Source: Streptomyces aureocirculatus (GTDB lineage: Bacteria; Actinomycetota; Actinomycetes; Streptomycetales; Streptomycetaceae). From it: a DNA stretch of 64,000 bases. Location: positions 119,387-183,386 of the forward strand of contig NZ_JOAP01000010.1 in NCBI RefSeq assembly GCF_000720475.1, given 5' to 3'. Shown here piece after piece: positions 40,722 to 48,545 of the stretch (the first letter of the stretch is position 1; every line of letters starts with the position of its first letter). The translations under genes and the position numbers were made by a program. The notes under the pieces were generated by a model that saw only the letters and a program-made list of their open reading frames with translations, was not told the origin of the DNA and ran no database searches.

Positions 40722-41420
40722 GTGCACTTCCAGCATGCGAACGACCTCTGGCAGGACTTCCCCCAGTTGGTCGCCGGAGCGATCTCCGCCCGGGGCATCA
40801 CCTGTGACGCCTCCGTCGACAGGCCCGTGGCCGCGTTCGGCGCCACGGCCGCCGAGCGCCTTGCCGTGACCCCGGAGAGCGCCCTGCCCGAAGTGCAGGC
40901 CTGGCGGCGCGCGTTCACCACCATGGGCCTGAAGCCGACGCAGTACCGCTGTGCCTCGGAGTCCCTCCTGCGCCGCTTCCGCAAGGAAGGCGCCCTGCCC
41001 CGCATCCACCCCCTGATCGACCTGTGCAACGCCGCGTCCCTCGCGTACGGCATCCCGGTGGGCGTCTTCGACATCTCCCGCATCGGCGGGAACCTCGAGG
41101 TCCGGTACGCCGACGGGGACGAGGCCTACGAGACGTTCTCCGGCGAGGTGGAGCGGCCGGCGCCGCGGGAGGTCGTCTTCGCCGACGACCACCGCAGGGC
41201 CCATGCCCGGCGCTGGACCAACCGCCAGAGCGGCCACTCGGCCGTCCGCGACACCACGTCGGACATCCTCATCGTCGTGGAGGGCCTGCACGAATCCGCC
41301 CCCGCGGACGTGGCGAAGCTGATCGGGGCGCTCGCGGACGAGCTGCGCGCCGTCTGGGGGGTCGACCCCGTGTCGGCGGTCCTTTCCTCGACTGCGCCCC
41401 GCTTCACGCTCACGCGCTGA
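40722..41420 (+). CDS. B3/B4 tRNA-binding-domain protein
   Basis: 232 residues, cytoplasmic. The core (AWRRAFTTMGLKPTQYRCASE, LLRRFRKEGALPRIHPLIDLCN, YGIPVGVFD) is the B3/B4 domain, related to the editing domain of phenylalanyl-tRNA synthetase beta. Free-standing copies are thought to bind or edit mischarged tRNA or sense amino acids. The GTG start follows CGGAAA by five bases. The gene is downstream of a LysE exporter but separated by 120 bp with 9-bp repeats. It is probably transcribed alone. Confidence 0.82.
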   Translation: MHFQHANDLWQDFPQLVAGAISARGITCDASVDRPVAAFGATAAERLAVTPESALPEVQAWRRAFTTMGLKPTQYRCASESLLRRFRKEGALPRIHPLIDLCNAASLAYGIPVGVFDISRIGGNLEVRYADGDEAYETFSGEVERPAPREVVFADDHRRAHARRWTNRQSGHSAVRDTTSDILIVVEGLHESAPADVAKLIGALADELRAVWGVDPVSAVLSSTAPRFTLTR

Positions 41421-41496
41421 CTTCCGCTCACGCGGTGACTTCACGTACTGCGGTTACGTACCGGGACGACCGCTCGCGCGGTGACGACGGCTCTCC

Positions 41497-41690
41497 TCAT
41501 CCCCCGTACTCCACCAGGCCGGTGGGCATCACCACCCGTCGCCACGCACCCGCAGGACCGCCCCGCCGTTCCCGCACCCGCCGCATCAGAAGCCGACCCG
41601 CCGTACGCCCCAACTCGTCGCTGTTGTAGCGGACGAGAGTGAGCGGCAGGCCGAGGGCGTCCCGGGCCGGGGGCGTCGCCGGATGCTCCG
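41497..41690 (-). pseudogene. LacI-family regulator, C-terminal remnant
   Basis: A minus-strand frame ending in a TGA at 41497 reads LGLPLTLVRYNSDELG, then RTAGRLLMRRVRERR and VVMPTGLVEYGG, like the last 50 residues of LacI-family regulators. No start codon, DNA-binding headpiece or effector domain lies upstream; the sequence continues into the opposing LysE remnant. It is a fragment left by deletion. Confidence 0.65.
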
Positions 41691-41987
41691 TCCCCCGCCC
41701 GCGCCTACACCAGCCTCCTCGGCGTCACGCTGCTCAACCCCACCACTGTCATCTACTTCGCCGCGCTCGTCGTGGGCAACCGGACCGACGTGCAGCCCGA
41801 CCGGCTCGGGCAGGCGGTGTTCACGCTGGCCGCCTTCGCCGCGTCCGCGAGCTGGCAACTGCTGCTCGCCGGGGGCGGGGCGCTCCTCGGCCGCGCCCTC
41901 ACCGGCCGTCGCGGACAACTGTGCACGGCCCTGGCATCCAGCGCCCTCGTCGTGGGCCTCGCCGTCCACATGGTGGCGTCGGCTTGA
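41688..41987 (+). pseudogene. LysE-family exporter, C-terminal remnant
   Basis: A plus-strand frame without start, PARAYTSLLGVTLLNPTTVI followed by YFAALVVGNRTDVQPDRLG and three hydrophobic segments to a TGA at 41985, corresponds to the last 95 residues of a LysE-type transporter. The N-terminal half is missing, and its place is taken by the LacI remnant on the other strand. Confidence 0.75.
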
Positions 41988-42145
41988 GGCCGCGGAACCG
42001 GACCTCCGGCACCGGCGGAACCGGCCCCGCCGCCCCTGCGTCCCTCCGTACACGACCAAGATCACGGTGCGTCCGGTGGCCTGCGGGCACCGTCCGCCCG
42101 TGCGCCGAGCACCGAACCGCACCGCCGCGCCACAGGGCGCCACGC

Positions 42146-42195
42146 CGCACCGCACCGCACCGCACCGCACCGCACCGCACCGCACCGCATCGCAC
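42146..42195. repeat. Ten CGCAC pentanucleotide repeats
   Basis: Ten head-to-tail copies of CGCAC, the ninth reading CGCAT, end five bases before the GAGGAG ribosome site of the next gene. Confidence 0.9.
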
Positions 42196-42210
42196 CGAGG
42201 AGTACCGCTC

Positions 42211-42852
42211 ATGACCGGATCGGCCGCCCGCTATCTCTACCTCGCCCGCCACGGCGAAGCCACGCCGGACGAGTCGGAGCTGACCGAGCGCGGCCGTCGG
42301 CAGGCCGTGCTGCTCGGTGAACGTCTGCGCGGCACCCCGCTCGCCGAGGTCACCCACGGTCCGCTGCCGCGCGCCGAGCAGACCGCGCGTCTCGTGCACA
42401 CCCAGGTCACCCAGGGCGCCCAGGGCAAGGGCGTGGCACTGACGTCGTGCGACGCGGCCGGGGACTACCTCCCCCATGTGCCGGCGCGCGCCGAGCTGCC
42501 GCCGGATGCGGCCGACACCGTGCTCGACCGCCTCTCCGCCTTCCCCGCGCCCGAACGGGAGCGGGGCCCAGGCCTCGCGCGAGCCGCTCTCGACCGCTTC
42601 ACGGGCCCGGTCCGAGGCGACGAGCCGCGCCACGAGCTGGTCGTCACGCACAACTTCCTCATCGGCTGGCTGGTCCGCGCCGCCCTCGACGCGCCCCCGT
42701 GGCGGTGGATCGGCCTCAACCACACCAACGCGGGCCTCACAGTGATCCGTTACGCACCCGACAGGCCCGCGTCCCTGCTGCTCTACAACGACACCGGCCA
42801 TCTGCCGCCCGAGCTCCGCTGGACCGGCATGCCACCGGAACTGCACGTCTGA
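42211..42852 (+). CDS. Histidine phosphatase-family protein
   Basis: 213 residues. The R-H-G triad motif is in YLYLARHGEATPDESELTERG, with the phosphohistidine in position, and the second catalytic His in ELVVTHNFLIGWLV. The fold is that of phosphoglycerate-mutase-like phosphatases. The substrate is unknown; members act on phosphosugars, nucleotides or phosphoproteins. The ATG follows GAGGAG by eight bases. A five-base repeat array directly upstream may vary spacing or RNA structure. The neighbours give no clear context. Confidence 0.85.
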   Translation: MTGSAARYLYLARHGEATPDESELTERGRRQAVLLGERLRGTPLAEVTHGPLPRAEQTARLVHTQVTQGAQGKGVALTSCDAAGDYLPHVPARAELPPDAADTVLDRLSAFPAPERERGPGLARAALDRFTGPVRGDEPRHELVVTHNFLIGWLVRAALDAPPWRWIGLNHTNAGLTVIRYAPDRPASLLLYNDTGHLPPELRWTGMPPELHV

Positions 42853-42889
42853 GAGCCCGGTGGCGGTGAGCCGGACGCCTGCGCCCGCG

Positions 42890-43918
42890 TCAGTGCGGGT
42901 GCGGCTCGCTGCGGTGCCTCGGGCCGTGGCCGCCCGCGCAGTGGGGTGCCGCCGCGGCCGGGCCGGGGCCTGCGGTGGCGGCCGGGTGCGGTGCGTGGTC
43001 CTCGTGGTCGATCTGGAGGGTGGTGTGCGTGAGCCCGTACGTCTCGGCGAGGAACTGGTCGAGGTCGCGGCGTACGGCGTGGCAGTCGCCGCCGGGGTGG
43101 ACCATGACGTGGGCGGACAGGGCGGGTTCGCCGGAGGTGATGGTCCAGATGTGCAGGTCGTGGACCTCCGCGACGTCGGGCGACGCGGCGAGGCGGTCGC
43201 CTATGGCGTCGGGGTCGAGGCCCGCGGGCGCTGCTTCGAGCAGGATGCGGCCCGAGTCGCGCAGCAGCCCGCAGCCCGCCTTGACCATGAGGGCGACGAC
43301 GAAGAGCGTGGCGATGGTGTCGGCGCGGGCGAAGCCCGTGGTCATGACGACGACACCGGCCACGGCGGTGCCGATGAACGCGAACAGGTCGTTGAGGATG
43401 TGCTGGTAGGCCCCCTCGACGTTCAGCGAGGTCCGGTTGGCCTTGGACAGGCACCAGGTCGCCCCGAGGTTGACGGCTACGCCGGTGAGCGCGGTGGCGA
43501 GGACCATCCAGCCGGTGACCTCCGGCGGGTGCAGGAGCCGTACCACGGCCTCGTAGCCGAGCCAGACCGCCGCGAGCAGCAGGGTGAGGCCGTTGGCCTG
43601 CGCGGACAGTATCTCGACGCGTTTGAGTCCGAAGGTGTACGTGCCCTTGGCGGGCCGTTGGGCGAGCCGCATCGCGATGAGAGCGAGAATGATGGAGAAG
43701 GCGTCCGTGAGCATATGGACGGCGTCGGAGAGCAACGCGAGGGACCCGGCCGCGAAGGCAATCACGGTCTCCACCGAAATGAAAACGCCAATCAATACGA
43801 GCGCCAGCGAAAGCCAGCGCCGATCGGCGTCGGCGGACACACCATGGCTGTGTCCACCGTGGCCACCCGCCTGGTGGTCATGGTCATGGTGCGGGTGAGC
43901 GTGCCCCACGTGCCCCAC
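42890..43918 (-). CDS. Cation-diffusion facilitator zinc exporter (ZitB/CzcD-like)
   Basis: 342 residues. A His-rich cytoplasmic N-terminus (HAHPHHDHDH, HGGHSHG) and six membrane helices are present. The transport site is the H-x-x-x-D pair in TM2 (SDAVHMLTDAFS) and again in TM5 (HILNDLFAFIG), the zinc-type arrangement. A cytoplasmic C-terminal domain (VHDLHIWTITSGEPALSAHV) follows, with another His-rich tail (PHCAGGHGPRH). The GTG start has GGGGG about nine bases upstream. It exports zinc and perhaps related metals across the membrane. Confidence 0.92.
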   Translation of the reverse strand: MGHVGHAHPHHDHDHQAGGHGGHSHGVSADADRRWLSLALVLIGVFISVETVIAFAAGSLALLSDAVHMLTDAFSIILALIAMRLAQRPAKGTYTFGLKRVEILSAQANGLTLLLAAVWLGYEAVVRLLHPPEVTGWMVLATALTGVAVNLGATWCLSKANRTSLNVEGAYQHILNDLFAFIGTAVAGVVVMTTGFARADTIATLFVVALMVKAGCGLLRDSGRILLEAAPAGLDPDAIGDRLAASPDVAEVHDLHIWTITSGEPALSAHVMVHPGGDCHAVRRDLDQFLAETYGLTHTTLQIDHEDHAPHPAATAGPGPAAAAPHCAGGHGPRHRSEPHPH

Positions 43919-44457
43919 AGGAAATTCCCCCCAGAAATAATGGCATCCGACGCGCGGCAGTCAATCGCACTGTGCTGCCGCCACGCAAAGGCTGCATCGG
44001 TGACCGTTTTCAATTCCGGAAATAAATCCCGCCGAGACCGTTCCGAATCGACGGGAATCGCCACACGGGAGAATGTCCGGTTATTGACGTTTCAGAGCGA
44101 CGCCCGCGAAGAGGTCGGGGCGCGGGCACCGTGTCCTCGAAGGTGATGCCCGCCTCGCGGTGGGCGGCGTCGCGGGGTATCCGGCAGGGCCGCCGTGCCG
44201 GTCCGACACCCCTCGATCTGACCAGTCGCGTCAGCAGGTCAGATGACCACTTGCCGGTGAATGAAGGTGATACGGCCCCACCGGGCCGTAAACCTTCGAC
44301 GCGGACGTGGACAACCCTCAACTAGGCGTCACTCATGCGTAGTTGCCCGTACGCGTGTCCGACTCCTCTGGCTACACTTCGCTTGACCAGCCGGGCGGCG
44401 ACGCTGCGCCGCGGCGAGGCGAGGCGAGCGAGGCGGCGACGTGAACGAGAGGACGGC
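43919..44457. other. Intergenic region
   Basis: About 540 bases between the divergent zinc exporter and GntR genes. The left third is less GC-rich than its surroundings and should hold the exporter promoter. A minus-strand frame containing TFEDTVPAPRPL looks faintly protein-like, but no domain can be named. No repeat or clear operator is seen. Confidence 0.45.
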
Positions 44458-45324
44458 ATGGAGACCGACGCACCGGGGACCGTGCTCAAGCGGGAGCGGG
44501 TGCGCGACTACGTCCTGGAACTGATCGAGTCGCGGCGCGCCGGGGACGGCATCCCGTCCGAGCGCACCCTGTGCGCCCACCTCGGCGTGTCCCGGCCGAC
44601 GCTGCGGGCCGCGGTCGACGAACTCGTCGCGGCGGGCCTGCTCGTACGCCAGCACGGCCGCGGCATGTTCGTCGCACCCGCGAAGATCACCCAGGAACTC
44701 GTCTCCGAGCGGGCCACGCTGACGGTCCCGCAGGCCGCGGGCGCCTGGTCGAGCAGGCTCCTGGAGTTCACCACGGTGGCCGCCGGGGCCCGCGTGGGCC
44801 GCAAACTGCGGATGTCGCCGTCCGGGCGGATCGTGTACGTGGCACGGCTGCGGCTCGTCGACGGCACCCCGATGGCCGTGGAGCACCTGCACCTGCGGGC
44901 CGACCTCGTGCCGGGCCTGACCGCGCGCGAACTGGAGACCGGTGACCTGTACGCGCATCTGCGCGAGCGGCACGGCGTACGGGTGCACGAGGCGACGCAG
45001 ACGATCGAGCCGACCGTCGTCACCCGCTCCGAGGCCCGGCTCCTGGACGTCCCCGACCTGTCCCCCGCCCTGCTCTTCGAACGCCTCACCACGGACACGG
45101 CGGGCCGCCCCGTGGAGTACGTCCACTCCCTGTACCGCGGCGACCGGTACCGCATCGTCTCCCGCCTCACCCTCGGCCCCGCGGCCACGCCCGACTCCGC
45201 GCCCGACCCCGCGCCCGGCCACCACCCCGGCATCCCGCCCTGCGACTTCACCCGCGGCGACCCGGTGGCCGCTGCCTCCCTGGGCGGTGACGTACAGGAC
45301 ACCCCGGACCCTCAGGAGCCGTGA
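44458..45324 (+). CDS. GntR/HutC-family regulator with UTRA domain
   Basis: 288 residues. The winged helix is RVRDYVLELIESRRAGDGIP followed by TLCAHLGVSRPTLRAAVDEL and VRQHGRGMFVA. The UTRA ligand domain follows (RIVYVARLRLVDGTPMAVEH, EATQTIEPTVVTRSEARLL, GRPVEYVHSLYRGDRY), related to DasR, so a sugar phosphate is a plausible ligand. The ATG at 44458 has GAGAGGA upstream. The last 45 residues are a Pro/Asp-rich tail absent from most relatives. No adjacent transport operon reveals its target. Confidence 0.87.
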   Translation: METDAPGTVLKRERVRDYVLELIESRRAGDGIPSERTLCAHLGVSRPTLRAAVDELVAAGLLVRQHGRGMFVAPAKITQELVSERATLTVPQAAGAWSSRLLEFTTVAAGARVGRKLRMSPSGRIVYVARLRLVDGTPMAVEHLHLRADLVPGLTARELETGDLYAHLRERHGVRVHEATQTIEPTVVTRSEARLLDVPDLSPALLFERLTTDTAGRPVEYVHSLYRGDRYRIVSRLTLGPAATPDSAPDPAPGHHPGIPPCDFTRGDPVAAASLGGDVQDTPDPQEP

Positions 45325-45373
45325 AACCGGGGCCCCGGCGGACACGGCCGCAAGCACTGCCGGTCCGGGTGCC

Positions 45374-46780
45374 TCACATCGGCGGGGTCGCGGGGGCCGG
45401 GCCCAGGGTCGTGGTGCCGGGGGCCGCGCGGTGGCCGAGGCCCGTGCGGTAGGCGTCCATGGCGGCCTCCACCCGGCCCGTGCGGCGCAGCAGATCGCCC
45501 AGGAGGCGGCACAGGTCCGCCACGTCGCCCGCAGCGCTGGAGCGTTCCAGGAGGGACAGCGCGGCGCAGTAGTGCTCCTCGGCGCCCTCGGTGTCGCCGC
45601 GTTCCTCGGCGATGAGGCCGAGCAGCCGGTGGGCGCCGCCCGCGTGCACCGCGCCGCGCTCGGCGCCCAGGGCACCGGTGGCCCCGCCGGAGGTCAGCAG
45701 GGGGCGTAGCAGCGCCTCCGCCTCCTCGGGCCTGCCGCGCCGCCGCAGCACGTCGGCGAGTTCGACCTCCACCTGCTCGGTGAAGAGCGCGGCGCGCTTG
45801 GAGGCGAGCATGTCGCGGGCCGTGCGCAGCTCGCTCTCGGCGCGCTCCAGATCCCCGTCCTGGGCATGGACGTAGCCGCGCATCCAGTGGCAGTGGGCCA
45901 GCTCGGTGCGGATGTGCAGATGCCGGTAGAGCTCCTGGGCCTTGGCGAGGGAGGCGTCGGCCTCCGCGGTGCGGCCCTCGGCGATCAGGGTGCGGGCGAC
46001 CCCGCGGTGCATATGGGCGACGAGGGCGGGATCGCTGACGCTCGGCGCGAGGGCGAGCGCGAGTTCGGCGGCCTGGGCGGCACGGGCGTGCGCTCCCATG
46101 TCCATGTACGGGGCGATGGACGCCGTGTACAGGAGCAGCAGGGCGTCCGGGTCGTGCAGGCCCGCGGCGTTCAGCTCGTCGAGGGTGGACTCCAGGAGGT
46201 AGCAGGAGTACCGCAGCTCCCCGGTGAGCAGATGGGCGGTGGCGCGGCCGCGGATGGCGGGAACGCGCCGGGGCAGGGGCTGGTCGGCGAGGAGGCCTTC
46301 GACGGCGGCGAAGCAGTCGCGGGCGTCGGTGAGTTCGCCGGACTCGAGCAGACAGTCGCCGAGGCCTTGCAGGGCCGAGGCCTGTTCGTCGGTCAGGCCG
46401 TGCGCCACGGCCTCCTCGTGCAGTGCGCGGAAGAGCGCGGCGGCGTCCTCGGGGGCGCCGGTGGCGAGGGCCCGCCGTGCGTCGGTCAGGCGCAGGCGCA
46501 GGTCCGTGGCCAGGCGGGCGGGGCGGCCCGTGGCCAGTTCCTCGTAGTCGACGCCGAGCCGTCCCGCGAGGTGGCGCAGCGCCGCCTCGGAGGGCCGCAC
46601 CTTGCCGGACTCGAGCGTGGACACGTACGCGGCCGTGTAGGCGGGCTCGGCGAGCTGCCGTTGGGTGAGTCCCCTTTCGGTACGCAGCCGCAGCACGCGC
46701 CGGCCGATCTCGACGGGGTCCACGGCACCGTCGGGACGCGCACCCCCGGGACGCGCACCCCCGGCATTGTTCTCCGCCAC
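45374..46780 (-). CDS. Xre-family regulator with tetratricopeptide repeats
   Basis: 468 residues. An N-terminal helix-turn-helix (IGRRVLRLRTERGLTQRQLA, YVSTLESGKVRPSEAALRHL) is followed by about ten TPR-like helix pairs filling the rest (for example DAAALFRALHEEAVAHGL, CHWMRGYVHAQDGDLERAES, EEHYCAALSLLERSSAAGDV). Such proteins bind a peptide or protein signal with the TPR superhelix, as in RRNPP quorum-sensing regulators, or act as developmental regulators in Streptomyces. The GTG start has GGGGAGAG just upstream. A 10-bp repeat array lies about 10 bp before the start codon. Confidence 0.87.
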   Translation of the reverse strand: MAENNAGGARPGGARPDGAVDPVEIGRRVLRLRTERGLTQRQLAEPAYTAAYVSTLESGKVRPSEAALRHLAGRLGVDYEELATGRPARLATDLRLRLTDARRALATGAPEDAAALFRALHEEAVAHGLTDEQASALQGLGDCLLESGELTDARDCFAAVEGLLADQPLPRRVPAIRGRATAHLLTGELRYSCYLLESTLDELNAAGLHDPDALLLLYTASIAPYMDMGAHARAAQAAELALALAPSVSDPALVAHMHRGVARTLIAEGRTAEADASLAKAQELYRHLHIRTELAHCHWMRGYVHAQDGDLERAESELRTARDMLASKRAALFTEQVEVELADVLRRRGRPEEAEALLRPLLTSGGATGALGAERGAVHAGGAHRLLGLIAEERGDTEGAEEHYCAALSLLERSSAAGDVADLCRLLGDLLRRTGRVEAAMDAYRTGLGHRAAPGTTTLGPAPATPPM

Positions 46781-46788
46781 CTCTCCCC

Positions 46789-46837
46789 TTTCCTGGGTTT
46801 CCCTGGGTTTCCCTGGGTTTCCCTGGGTTTCCCTGGG
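46789..46837. repeat. Five 10-bp tandem repeats upstream of the Xre-TPR gene
   Basis: TTTCCCTGGG is repeated four times exactly, preceded by a nine-base copy. The array overlaps the region just upstream of the ribosome site of the divergent Xre-TPR gene and probably lies in its 5' leader. Confidence 0.9.
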
Positions 46838-47055
46838 TCGGCCCCCGAGCTAAGTCGAAGTCGACGGTGGTGCATAGATGCCGGGGGGAACTCCCACGCC
46901 CGCAGCCCCGTGCGACGGGTCGGGAGAGGGCGTGCGGGTGCTCCGGTGCGCCGTGCGCGCGGGTGTGCGCCCTGGCGTGAACTCAACTGTGTCATCAGCG
47001 CCTTGTGCCTCACCATTGCCTCGCACCCCCGGGAGCCTCTACCTTGAGCGGCGCC

Positions 47056-47069
47056 TTAAGCAGGCTTAA
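47056..47069. promoter_or_regulatory. Operator-like palindrome before the M64 peptidase
   Basis: TTAAGC-AG-GCTTAA is a perfect 6+6 palindrome about 40 bp before the peptidase start, in a patch of low GC. Its place near the expected promoter suggests a repressor site. Confidence 0.5.
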
Positions 47070-47108
47070 CTCGCCATTTACACGGCGGATTTCGGAAGGA
47101 CCCCCACC

Positions 47109-48434
47109 ATGCGCAGACGCAAGTCCGGCATAGCCAGACGTACACCGCTGAAGGTCGCCGCGGCCGCGGGGATCGCCCTGTCGGCGACGCTCGCCGCCAC
47201 GGCGGGCGCCACCGCCGAACCCGGCCCCACCCGGTCCGGCGACCGGGCCACCCAGCACGTCGAGTACTTCACGGGCCCCGGCGGCCACCCCCGGCACACC
47301 GAGGTCCCGGCGCCCGAGCCGCTCTCCGCCCGGGAGCGCAGGACCGTCGCCGACGACGGGACCGTCGTCCCGATCGTGCAGAACGGCCCCACCGGGTCCA
47401 AGGCGGACGTCGTCTTCATCGGTGACGGCTACACCGCCGCCCAGCAGGAGGACTTCCACGCCGACGTGCGGAAGAAGTGGGCGGAGGTCGCAGCCGTCCA
47501 GCCGTACGCCTCGTACAAGAACCTCTTCAACGTCTGGGCGGTGGACGCGCACTCGCGCCAGTCGGGCGTCTCGGGCGACCCGACGAGCAACGTCCGCAAG
47601 GACACCGCGCTCGGCTCGGCCTTCTTCTGCGACGGCATCGAGCGGCTGCTGTGTGTCGACACCAACAAGGTGGAGGCGTACGCGAAGAAGGCCGCCGACC
47701 CCGACCTGGTGATCGTCCTGTCGAACTCCGCGAAGTACGGCGGCGCGGGCTACAACGACATCACCTCACCGTCCGGTTACGACGGCATCGCCACCGCCTC
47801 CTCCGACCACGCGCAGTCCTCGCAGGTCGTCGTGCACGAGACGGGGCACTCGCTCGGCAAGCTGGCGGACGAGTACTGGTACGACGAGTACGGCACGTAC
47901 ACCGGTGCCGAGCCGTGGGAGTCAAACACCAGCAAGCTCACCGCCGCGCAGCTCACCGCGCAGAAGAAGAAGTGGTACCGCTGGATCGGCCAGGCCTCGC
48001 CCGACGGCGGCACCGTCGGCACGTACGAGGGGGGCGGCTACTACCCGCGCGGCCTGTACCGGCCCACGGACAACTCGATCATGCGTACGCTCGGCCGGGA
48101 GTTCAACTCGCCGGGGCGGGAGGCGATGATCACCGGCTTCCACCGGCACGCGTCCGTCGTGTCGGCACGCACGCCCACGGACACCGTGGTGCGCCGGGGG
48201 CAGCGCGTGAAGGTGCAGGCGGCCAAGGGCGTCCGGCTGCGCTGGTCCGTGGACGGGCGGTCCGTGAAGGAGAGCGCCGACGCGCGGTCCGTCACCCCGC
48301 GGGCCCTCGGCGTGCCGGCGGACGGTCGCACGCACAAGGTCACGGTGCGGGCCACCGACCCGACGCGCGCGGTACGTGACCCGGAGCTTCGGAAGCTGCT
48401 CAGCGGGTCGCTGACCTGGCGGGTCTCGCGCTGA
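47109..48434 (+). CDS. Secreted M64-family metallopeptidase
   Basis: 441 residues. A basic, hydrophobic signal peptide (RRTPLKVAAAAGIALSATLA, cut near ATAEPG) leads to a domain starting KADVVFIGDGYTAAQQEDFH, the hallmark of M64 peptidases first known as IgA proteases. The zinc site is H243-E-T-G-H247 in VVVHETGHSLGKLADEYW, where the Asp after LA is the third ligand. A C-terminal beta-domain of about 90 residues (VVRRGQRVKVQAAKGVRL) follows. It acts outside the cell. GGAAGGA precedes the ATG. A strong hairpin follows the gene, so it is monocistronic. Confidence 0.9.
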   Translation: MRRRKSGIARRTPLKVAAAAGIALSATLAATAGATAEPGPTRSGDRATQHVEYFTGPGGHPRHTEVPAPEPLSARERRTVADDGTVVPIVQNGPTGSKADVVFIGDGYTAAQQEDFHADVRKKWAEVAAVQPYASYKNLFNVWAVDAHSRQSGVSGDPTSNVRKDTALGSAFFCDGIERLLCVDTNKVEAYAKKAADPDLVIVLSNSAKYGGAGYNDITSPSGYDGIATASSDHAQSSQVVVHETGHSLGKLADEYWYDEYGTYTGAEPWESNTSKLTAAQLTAQKKKWYRWIGQASPDGGTVGTYEGGGYYPRGLYRPTDNSIMRTLGREFNSPGREAMITGFHRHASVVSARTPTDTVVRRGQRVKVQAAKGVRLRWSVDGRSVKESADARSVTPRALGVPADGRTHKVTVRATDPTRAVRDPELRKLLSGSLTWRVSR

Positions 48435-48453
48435 CGCAGACATCGTGACCGCA

Positions 48454-48489
48454 TCGGCGCCCCCGCCCTGCTCGGGGCGGGGGCGCCGA
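48454..48489. terminator. Terminator hairpin after the M64 peptidase
   Basis: A perfect 15-bp stem (TCGGCGCCCCCGCCC and its complement) with a six-base loop lies 20 bp after the stop, also in reach of the convergent secDF gene. Confidence 0.85.
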
Positions 48490-48545
48490 CACGTCAGCAT
48501 CGGTGGACGTCACATCGGTGGACGTCAGGGGTCAGGGGTAAGGCG

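Noticed and set aside
44010..44321. A 103-codon minus-strand frame in the gap between the zinc exporter and GntR genes
   Set aside because: No ribosome site and no recognisable domain; only a short protein-like stretch, too weak to call a gene.
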